DNA from: Tenacibaculum tangerinum | Lineage (GTDB): Bacteria > Bacteroidota > Bacteroidia > Flavobacteriales > Flavobacteriaceae | NCBI RefSeq assembly: GCF_029853675.1 | Contig: NZ_CP122539.1 | Span: forward strand, 667,001 to 731,000 | Length of the DNA stretch: 64,000 nt | Direction of reading: 5' to 3' | In this document: one piece after another, positions 58,036 to 64,000 of the stretch | Numbering within the stretch: position 1 is the stretch's first letter | Layout: each line of letters begins with the position of its first letter | Made by a program: the position numbers and the translations under genes | Notes under the pieces: model-generated | Database searches by the model: none | What the model was told of the DNA's origin: nothing | Seen by the model: only the letters and a program-made list of their open reading frames with translations

Positions 58036-58695
58036 ATGAAAAAATATTCAAAATCAAAAATCAATAGAATAAAAAGAGGACAAAACCGAGCCGTTTATGA
58101 GGTTGAAAAAATCAATACGATTTTAGATGCAGGATTTATCGGATTTGTAAGCTATACTTATGAAGGAAGTGCCATTTCTTTACCCATGGCATACGGAAGA
58201 AATGGTAATAAAATATACTTGCATGGCTCACAAGCCAACAGAATGCTGTTATCGCTTTTAGAAGGAGGAAAAATGAGTATGACTGTGATGCATTTAGATG
58301 CGTTAGTATTGGCTCGTTCGGGGCTGCATCACTCGGTAAACTATCGCTCTGCTACGCTGTTTGGCTCCGTAAGAAAAATAGAAAAAGCTACAGAAAAAGA
58401 AGCCGCTTTGCATTGCTTTATGGAACAAATGATGAAAGGGCGTTGGGACGGTATCAGGCCCATGAAACCTGAAGAATTAAGCAGAACGCTGGTGGTAGAA
58501 ATGGCTATTGAAACCGCTTCAGCAAAAATAAGAGATGTGGGAGTAAATGACGATTCAGAAGATTATAATTTACCTATTTGGGCAGGATTAGTTCCTTTAA
58601 AACAAGTTGCGTTAGCTCCTATTTCAGATGAAAACTTACGAGAAAATATTCCAATACCAAGTCATGTATTAGAATATTACAAATTGCATCAATAA
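58036..58695 (+). CDS. Pyridoxamine 5'-phosphate oxidase-like flavoprotein
   Basis: The 219-residue protein has the split-barrel FMN-binding fold of the PNPOx-like/NimA group: KINTILDAGFIGFVSYTYEG, SLPMAYGRNGNKIYLHGSQA, GGKMSMTVMHLDALVLARSG and YRSATLFGSVRKI. It may reduce or detoxify a nitro or B6-like compound. The divergent MocR/PdxR-type regulator supports a vitamin-B6-related role. It follows dinB by 103 bases and precedes the ATP-grasp gene by 38. Confidence 0.88.
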   Translation: MKKYSKSKINRIKRGQNRAVYEVEKINTILDAGFIGFVSYTYEGSAISLPMAYGRNGNKIYLHGSQANRMLLSLLEGGKMSMTVMHLDALVLARSGLHHSVNYRSATLFGSVRKIEKATEKEAALHCFMEQMMKGRWDGIRPMKPEELSRTLVVEMAIETASAKIRDVGVNDDSEDYNLPIWAGLVPLKQVALAPISDENLRENIPIPSHVLEYYKLHQ

Positions 58696-58733
58696 GCGTT
58701 TCATAATACTCAAAATCATAGTACATTGCAACT

Positions 58734-59636
58734 ATGAAAAAATACGATGTTGTTATCCTCACAGATAAAAGGTATGTCACTCCGAAACAAGTTACTAACT
58801 ATATTCAAAATGTATTAGATGAAGACAATTATGTAAAAATTGCTCTTGAAAACCAAGGATTGAAAGTGATTCGCCTTTCTTGGGACGATGCTACTTTTGA
58901 TTGGTCTACAACAAAATATATACTTTTTAGAACGACTTGGGACTATTTTGATCGCTTTACTGAGTTTTCCATTTGGTTGAACAACGTTAGTAAACAAACC
59001 ATCCTGTTAAATTCAGAAAAAATTATTCGTTGGAATATCGACAAACACTATTTACAAGATTTACAGCAAAATGGGGTATCTATTTGCGAATCTTACTTCA
59101 TAGAAAAAGAAACCCAAATTACCTTAAACGAACTTTCGAAAATGTATCGTTTAACAGATTTTGTTATAAAACCATGTATTTCAGGTGCTGCAAGACACAC
59201 TTATAAGATTACTTCAGAAAACCTTACAGAGCATGAAGAAATATTTTCAAAATTAATCGCTGAAGAAGCAATGATTATACAACCTTTTCAATACAATATT
59301 GTAGAAAAAGGAGAAATTTCGCTCATGGTGATGAATGGAAAGTTTACACACGCCGTTTTAAAAAGAGCAAAGTCAGGAGATTTTAGAGTACAAGACGATT
59401 TTGGAGGCTCGGTTCATAACTACACCCCTACTCCAGAAGAAATTGCATTTGCTGAAAACGCCGTAAAAGCCTGTATAGAACTTCCTATATATGCTCGAGT
59501 TGATGTTTTTACTGATAATAGTGGTAACTTAGCCATTGCAGAATTAGAACTCATAGAACCCGAATTGTGGTTTAGAAATCATCCCGCTGCTGCTAATGAA
59601 CTAGCAAAAGGAATTAAAGAATTAATGCGTAACTAA
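58734..59636 (+). CDS. ATP-grasp ligase-like protein
   Basis: In this 300-residue protein residues 1-100 form the N-terminal domain (VVILTDKRY, FRTTWDYFDRF). The ATP-grasp core follows (LTDFVIKPCISGAARHTYKI, IIQPFQYNIVEKGEISLMVM, YARVDVFTDNSGNLAIAELE, LIEPELWFRN with metal-binding Glu). The RimK-like shape suggests ligation of a carboxylate to an amine using ATP. The product is unknown. It lies in the MocR-linked cluster. Confidence 0.88.
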   Translation: MKKYDVVILTDKRYVTPKQVTNYIQNVLDEDNYVKIALENQGLKVIRLSWDDATFDWSTTKYILFRTTWDYFDRFTEFSIWLNNVSKQTILLNSEKIIRWNIDKHYLQDLQQNGVSICESYFIEKETQITLNELSKMYRLTDFVIKPCISGAARHTYKITSENLTEHEEIFSKLIAEEAMIIQPFQYNIVEKGEISLMVMNGKFTHAVLKRAKSGDFRVQDDFGGSVHNYTPTPEEIAFAENAVKACIELPIYARVDVFTDNSGNLAIAELELIEPELWFRNHPAAANELAKGIKELMRN

Positions 59637-59647
59637 AAACGCTAAAA

Positions 59648-60091
59648 ATGGCTGATGAAATTATAAAAAAGATAGAATTAACTAAGTTCAATAATGAAGT
59701 AGCACTTCAAATGGGGCTCGCCATCGTTGAGTTTGCGAAAAAACAAAATCAACATATAGCCATATCTGTTGAAAGGTTACATTACACCGTGTTTTTATTT
59801 GTTGATGATACCTTATGTTCTGACAATCTTAATTGGTTAAGAAGAAAAGCAAACGTAGCCAAACGATTCGAAGAAAGTTCGTTGCGTGTAAAACACGACT
59901 TAACTAACGGCAATATGACTCTCAAAGAAACATTTGCTTTAAATCCAAAAGATTTTCTTGCCAAAGGAGGCGCCATTCCTATTTTTGTAAAAGATGCTGG
60001 AATGATAGCGTTCATAAGTGTTTCTGGACTCAAAGATGAAGAAGACCACAAGATTATTGTCGATGCACTTAAAGGAAAATGTATTAATTAG
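59648..60091 (+). CDS. UPF0303/HbpS-like haem-binding domain protein
   Basis: The 147-residue protein has FNNEVALQMGLAIVEFAKKQ, SVERLHYTVFLFVDDTLCSD, NPKDFLAKGGAIPIFVKDAG and IAFISVSGLKDEEDHKIIVD. These match the UPF0303/GlcG-HbpS fold of single-domain haem-binding or haem-degrading proteins. It follows the ATP-grasp gene by 11 bases. The role in this cluster is unknown. Confidence 0.85.
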   Translation: MADEIIKKIELTKFNNEVALQMGLAIVEFAKKQNQHIAISVERLHYTVFLFVDDTLCSDNLNWLRRKANVAKRFEESSLRVKHDLTNGNMTLKETFALNPKDFLAKGGAIPIFVKDAGMIAFISVSGLKDEEDHKIIVDALKGKCIN

Positions 60092-60130
60092 TAAATAATA
60101 TTTTAACTGTTTTTTTTAAAAAATAAAATC

Positions 60131-60823
60131 ATGAATATAAAGAAATTATTAAAGGTATTAGCAGCCTTATTCCTCATAGGAGTTGTGGCACTTACAGCGG
60201 TGTATTTTATGAATGATGAGAGTTTACCCAAGGGAAAACAAGGAGCTGAAGCAGATGCTTTAGCCACAAAAATGCTCAAATCATTAAACTATGAAGCCTA
60301 TAAAAATACCCGTTTTATAGAATGGAGCTTTAGAGGAAAACATTTTTATAAATGGGACAAACAGGAAGACATTGTAGAAGTATCTTGGGATGCAAACAAA
60401 GTAACCTTACACACTAAAAACCCCGAAAGAAGCAGTGTTTTAGTTGATGGAGAAAAAGTAGAAAACAAAGAACTACTCCAAAATGCAATCGATTATTTTA
60501 ATAATGACAGTTTTTGGCTAATAGCCCCTTACAAAGTTTTTGAAAGCGGAATAGAAAGAAGAATAGTACTGCACGAAGGAAAAGAAGCCTTGTTAATTAC
60601 ATATACTACCGGAGGTTCGACCCCAGGAGATTCTTATTTGTGGATTTTAGACGATAACGGAATGCCTGTAAGCTATAAAATGTGGGTTTCTATAATTCCA
60701 ACTGGAGGTATAGAAGCAACTTGGAGCGATTGGACCACTACAAAATCTGGTGCCCTATTACCTACAAAACATGAAATGCCCGTTGGTGTACTCGATATGG
60801 GAGATGTAAAAGGATATAACTAA
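60131..60823 (+). CDS. Hypothetical anchored periplasmic protein (230 residues)
   Basis: One N-terminal membrane helix (KVLAALFLIGVVALTAVYFM) is followed by a soluble domain. It contains FIEWSFRGKHFYKWDKQEDI and IVLHEGKEALLITYTTGGST, a beta-rich, LolA-like appearance. No named family was identified. It is 39 bases after the HbpS-like gene and probably the last gene of that transcript. Confidence 0.75.
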   Translation: MNIKKLLKVLAALFLIGVVALTAVYFMNDESLPKGKQGAEADALATKMLKSLNYEAYKNTRFIEWSFRGKHFYKWDKQEDIVEVSWDANKVTLHTKNPERSSVLVDGEKVENKELLQNAIDYFNNDSFWLIAPYKVFESGIERRIVLHEGKEALLITYTTGGSTPGDSYLWILDDNGMPVSYKMWVSIIPTGGIEATWSDWTTTKSGALLPTKHEMPVGVLDMGDVKGYN

Positions 60824-60882
60824 ACACATCAAATACAAAACAGTATAATTGTAGCTAAAATTACCTTAAATTAACACCTTTC

Positions 60883-62064
60883 TTGAATACAAACATTTTA
60901 CATACCAACGTTCAGAACTACATAAATAACAATCTAAACACCAATATAGAACAATTGATTTTTAAAGGAAGTCCGTTTGAAGGAGTTTCAATTCAAGAAT
61001 TGGTAAATCAAATTATCGCAAAACAAAAATCAGCAAAAAAATTACCCACTTGGTTCAATACAGAAAACATCTATTATCCGCCAAAAGTAAGTATCGAGCA
61101 AACCTCGTCAGAAATAACAGCCGCCTACAAATCGAAATTAGTCTCTGGAGACTCTATTATTGACATTACTGGCGGTTTTGGGGTAGATTGTTATGAATTT
61201 GCCAAACAGTTTAAAAAAGTAGTTCATTGTGAGATAAATAAAGAATTATCAGAAATAGTTTCTCATAACTATGAACAAATGAAAGTACCAACTATTAAAA
61301 CAATAGCGATAGATGGATTGGAATATTTAAAAAATACTTCTGAAAAATTTGACTGTATTTATATCGACCCATCTAGAAGAAATGACCAAAAAGGAAAAGT
61401 ATTTTTATTAAAAGATTGTTTGCCTAATGTACCTGAAAATTTAGATTTTTTATTTGAAAAATCAGATACTATCCTAATAAAAAACTCACCTATTTTAGAT
61501 ATTACATCTACTATAAAAGAACTAAAATTCGTTAAAGAAATACATATAATTGCAGTTTATAATGAAGTAAAAGAGCTTCTTTTTATCTTGAAAAAAGGAT
61601 TTAAAGATGTTGTTGAAATAAAAACAGTTAACATACTAAAAAACAACACTGAAGAATTTTATTTTTCACGAGAGAAAACCTTGGATTTTGAATATTCACT
61701 TCCTCAAAACTATCTCTATGAACCCAATGCTGCCATTTTAAAATCAGGCGGGTTTGATGAAGTTGCGAGTCAATTAGAAGTGTATAAATTACATCGACAC
61801 TCTCACCTATATACTTCCAAAAATTTCATAGAAAACTTTCCTGGTAGAAGTTTTACAATAATGAATGTATATACTTACCACAAGAAAAAAATCAAAAAAC
61901 AAATTACTACTTCCAAAGCAAATATTACCACTCGCAATTTTCCAAAGACAGTGGCTCAAATAAGAAAAGAAACTAAAATAAAAGATGGTGGTGACGATTA
62001 CTTATTTTTTACGACAAACATTGATAATGAGCTCGTTATTATTCACTGTAAAAAAACATACTAA
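60883..62064 (+). CDS. SAM-dependent methyltransferase with THUMP-like C-terminus
   Basis: The 393-residue protein starts with TTG at 60883; the next ATG is about 130 codons later and would remove the SAM loop. The methyltransferase core has GDSIIDITGGFGVDCYEFAK, VVHCEINKELSEIVSHNYEQ and FDCIYIDPSRRNDQKGKVF, followed by a THUMP-like region (IMNVYTYHKKKIKKQITTSK). It probably modifies rRNA or tRNA. It is separated by 59 bases from the preceding gene. Confidence 0.85.
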   Translation: MNTNILHTNVQNYINNNLNTNIEQLIFKGSPFEGVSIQELVNQIIAKQKSAKKLPTWFNTENIYYPPKVSIEQTSSEITAAYKSKLVSGDSIIDITGGFGVDCYEFAKQFKKVVHCEINKELSEIVSHNYEQMKVPTIKTIAIDGLEYLKNTSEKFDCIYIDPSRRNDQKGKVFLLKDCLPNVPENLDFLFEKSDTILIKNSPILDITSTIKELKFVKEIHIIAVYNEVKELLFILKKGFKDVVEIKTVNILKNNTEEFYFSREKTLDFEYSLPQNYLYEPNAAILKSGGFDEVASQLEVYKLHRHSHLYTSKNFIENFPGRSFTIMNVYTYHKKKIKKQITTSKANITTRNFPKTVAQIRKETKIKDGGDDYLFFTTNIDNELVIIHCKKTY

Positions 62065-62108
62065 TTTATATACTACCTACCATACTTTACCGTTTAAAAT
62101 ATATCGTT

Positions 62109-62128
62109 TGACAAAGTACATTTTGTCA
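62109..62128. promoter_or_regulatory. Inverted repeat TGACAAA-N6-TTTGTCA upstream of fdhD
   Basis: A perfect 7-bp inverted repeat lies between the methyltransferase gene and the terminator before fdhD. It could be an operator or simply part of a hairpin. Confidence 0.3.
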
Positions 62129-62151
62129 TTTAGGGGAGATAAAATGTATTG

Positions 62152-62185
62152 AAAGCCTTGATTTTTATTATCAAGGCTTTTATTT
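62152..62185 (+). terminator. Intrinsic terminator upstream of fdhD
   Basis: AAAGCCTTGA (62152-62161) and TCAAGGCTTT (62171-62180) form a perfect 10-bp stem followed by TATTTT. Confidence 0.8.
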
Positions 62186-62197
62186 TACCTTTTTGTC

Positions 62198-62205
62198 TAC
62201 ATTTG
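62198..62205 (+). promoter_or_regulatory. Promoter -7 box of fdhD
   Basis: TACATTTG is an exact TAnnTTTG match, 8 bases before the ATG at 62214. Its position supports translation from that ATG rather than from the GTG at 62285. Confidence 0.6.
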
Positions 62206-62213
62206 TTGATAAT

Positions 62214-63019
62214 ATGAAACAAACACATACTTACCAAGCCGTAAAGCTGTCAGACAAATCTTCAAAAAAATTGAAGACACTCTTGTGTTAGAAGCTCCAT
62301 TGCAAATAAACATTAACAACACACCCTACACGGTTGTAATGAGAACTCCTGGCGATGACAAAGAGTTAATTAGAGGTTTATTGTATGCTGAAGACATTTA
62401 TAAAAAGCAAAAAAATATCAGTATCGAAGTAGTAAAAAGTGAAAAAGACTTTTCTACCATACTAAATGTCACAATTCCACTAAATGAATTAGGTAGCGGA
62501 TATCTAAACAAGCGAACACTTTTATCTGTTTCTTCTTGCGGAATTTGCGGAAAACAAGAACTAAAAGACCTAAATGTAAAAGGAAGTACCCTTTCGTATA
62601 ATCAAAATAAAAAACTGAATTCAGTTCTTGAATCGGTACCCAATATGTTTTTAACAATGAAAAAAAGACAATATGTATTTGAAAAAACTGGAGGAAGCCA
62701 TGCGTGTGCCATTTTTAATGAACGTCAAGAACTACTCACCATCAAAGAAGATATTGGTCGCCATAATGCTGTAGACAAATGTGTAGGTGATTTGATACAG
62801 CAAAAAAAACTGAAAGAATCTCGTTACATGCTGGTAAGTGGCAGAGTCTCTTACGAAATAGTATCAAAAGCCTTTTTAGCTAAAATACCTGTCATAGTAG
62901 CAGTTTCTGCTTGCTCTTCTTTAGCTGTCGATTTTGCAAAAGAATTTGGTATCGCCCTTATTGGCTTTAGTAGAGAGGCGAACATGACCATTTATTCAAA
63001 TCTAGAAGCGATTACATAA
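62214..63019 (+). CDS. fdhD: Formate dehydrogenase accessory sulfurtransferase FdhD, with a one-base frameshift near the 5' end
   Basis: The main frame (from GTG 62285, 244 residues) has LEAPLQININNTPYTVVMRT, PGDDKELIRGLLYAEDI, VSSCGICGKQE with the sulfur-carrying cysteines, EKTGGSHACAIFN and IKEDIGRHNAVDKCVGDLI. This is a full FdhD. The normal N-terminus lies in another frame: ATG 62214 gives MKQTHTYQAVKLSDKSSKK, and the main frame continues with IEDTLVLEAPLQ across an A7 run at 62264-62270. One extra A restores one continuous protein. FdhD passes sulfur to the molybdenum cofactor of formate dehydrogenase. Confidence 0.85.
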
Positions 63020-63125
63020 AAAGTATAAAACGTAATAACTCATGAAGTTATTTTAACAAAAACTTAAGAATTAAAAAAGATTTGTATTTTAGTGTTTTTA
63101 TAATTATTAACTAATCCACATACGT

Positions 63126-63737
63126 ATGCCTTTTATAGAAGAAGAGAAGTTTAAGTTAATGCAACAAGACTTAGACAACGCCAAATTAAAAAGAGAAGTA
63201 GCAGAAAGCGAATTAAGTAGTGCGCAAGAAAAACTTGCTGCAGTTAAGAGAAATTCGAAAGTACTGCCAATGGTCTTAGGAATTTTATTGGGGCTTGCCC
63301 TTGGAGCTACGTACTATTTTTACACTAATGGAAGCAGTTCTGTAAATGATATAGATATCGAAAAGGTAAAAAAAGAAGAAGCTTTTAGAGTTATCGACAG
63401 TATTAGTAGAGCTGAGGCTAGAGCCATGAGAAATAATAGTAACTCTTCTGATATAGATGTAGATACCGTTACTGATGAACTAACAGAAAATATTGAAGGA
63501 AAAACTATATATTCAGTACAAATAGGTGTGTTATCTGAAAATAATTACCCATTACTTTCTTCAGAAGTTATTCCTTCGACAGTTACTGCTAACAATGGAT
63601 ATTTCAAATACTCATTAGGCTTATTTTCTACCATAGAAGAAGCTAAAGATTTGCAAAAAGAATTAGTTAAATTAGGATTTAAAGATGCTTTCGTAGCCTC
63701 TTATGTAAATGGAGAACGTCAAAAAATACACAACTAA
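63126..63737 (+). CDS. Membrane protein with coiled coil and SPOR-like domain
   Basis: The 203-residue protein has an N-terminal coiled coil (residues 5-40, rich in K/E/L), a membrane helix (VLPMVLGILLGLALGATYYF) and a linker. The C-terminal domain contains TIYSVQIGVLSENNYPLLSS and YFKYSLGLFSTIEEAKDLQK, then LVKLGFKDAFVASYVNG. The second part fits a SPOR domain, which binds denuded peptidoglycan at division sites. The next gene starts 10 bases later. Confidence 0.8.
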   Translation: MPFIEEEKFKLMQQDLDNAKLKREVAESELSSAQEKLAAVKRNSKVLPMVLGILLGLALGATYYFYTNGSSSVNDIDIEKVKKEEAFRVIDSISRAEARAMRNNSNSSDIDVDTVTDELTENIEGKTIYSVQIGVLSENNYPLLSSEVIPSTVTANNGYFKYSLGLFSTIEEAKDLQKELVKLGFKDAFVASYVNGERQKIHN

Positions 63738-63747
63738 TCTAAAATTA

Positions 63748-64000
63748 ATGTTTCAAATTACTTTTAATAGAGCACTCATAGTAAGTTTATTTATGAGTGT
63801 TCATTTTTTTTATGCACAAACAAGCGAAATTCCTGAAAGAAAAACACAACTAGGCTTTGGGCAACTAGATTTTTTATCTATAAAAATGCCTGATGGAGAA
63901 CAGAATATGGATTATACTGGGGTTCACTACAACTTAAAACTAACTGATTGGAGTTATGCAGGAGTTGGTTTATATGGTGCAGTTGGTGGTATTCGAGGTG
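63748..64000 (+). CDS. Secreted protein, start only (cut by window edge)
   Basis: An ATG at 63748, 10 bases after the SPOR-like gene, opens a frame with no stop to the end of the window. It begins with a signal peptide (FNRALIVSLFMSVHFFYAQT) followed by SEIPERKTQLGFGQLDFLSI and a glycine-rich region (YAGVGLYGAVGGIRG). It may be an outer-membrane or secreted protein. The family cannot be decided from 84 codons. Confidence 0.7.
   Translation, partial: MFQITFNRALIVSLFMSVHFFYAQTSEIPERKTQLGFGQLDFLSIKMPDGEQNMDYTGVHYNLKLTDWSYAGVGLYGAVGGIRG

Noticed and set aside
62285..63019. GTG at 62285 as the native fdhD start
   Set aside because: The promoter box at 62198-62205, the ATG at 62214 and a typical FdhD N-terminus in the other frame indicate a frameshift instead.

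Overview
The window is AT-rich DNA from a bacterium of the Bacteroidetes, most likely a marine Flavobacteriaceae member (Tenacibaculum/Polaribacter-like). The evidence is the gene content (Bacteroidetes-type CcsBA, FKBP lipoproteins with calcium-binding repeats, GG-leader peptides, MocR regulator), the near absence of Shine-Dalgarno sites, and promoters that repeatedly show the Bacteroidetes -7 box TAnnTTTG. There is no rRNA gene, complete tRNA gene or CRISPR array.

Layout. 1-3.3 kb: the end of a phosphoribosyltransferase, an S4 RNA-binding protein, an FKBP-like lipoprotein, an M90-type metallopeptidase and an unknown membrane protein. 3.4-8.0 kb: an RNA/ribosome repair island. It holds RtcB RNA ligase, a minimal nucleotidyltransferase, the release-factor homologue PrfH, a TPR protein and an ERI1-like DEDDh exonuclease. 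Two tandem transcription-attenuator-like leaders lie upstream. 8.0-15.4 kb (minus strand): an ammonifying nitrite reduction operon (outer-membrane porin, RIC di-iron repair protein, NrfH, NrfA, then CcsBA), with a CRP/FNR-type palindrome at about -42. 15.8-23.2 kb: a complete histidine operon hisGDCBHAF(IE) preceded by a histidine-rich leader peptide and attenuator. 23.4-27.6 kb: a methyltransferase, a DJ-1/PfpI protein, two GG-leader peptide genes and an unknown 305-residue protein.

28.36-35.93 kb: a 7.55-kb prophage of a small single-stranded DNA virus. It carries an HUH Rep, candidate capsid and membrane proteins and an M15 endopeptidase, but no integrase. It is bounded by a 20-bp direct repeat that is part of a 28-bp XerCD dif site, and the right copy is a complete dif. 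The window therefore spans the chromosome terminus and an integrative element that exploits Xer recombination. A probable -1 frameshift at the end of the endopeptidase would add a membrane anchor.

36.3-52.98 kb: mostly housekeeping genes: MFS exporter, TruC, Lrp/AsnC regulator, M14 carboxypeptidase, PLP enzyme, GlmM, rpsA, isocitrate dehydrogenase, a YigZ-EamA-HAD-RibD-lipoprotein operon, a GNAT enzyme and PrmC. Large genes just right of dif, including rpsA, point towards it, as expected for a leftward fork. 53.6-55.6 kb: an uncharacterised cluster of roadblock-like proteins with an Aer-type PAS protein. 55.8-61 kb: a MocR/PdxR-type regulator divergent from DinB, PNPOx-like, ATP-grasp and HbpS-like genes. 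61-64 kb: a THUMP-like methyltransferase, an fdhD interrupted by a one-base frameshift in a poly-A run, a SPOR-like membrane protein and the start of a secreted protein.
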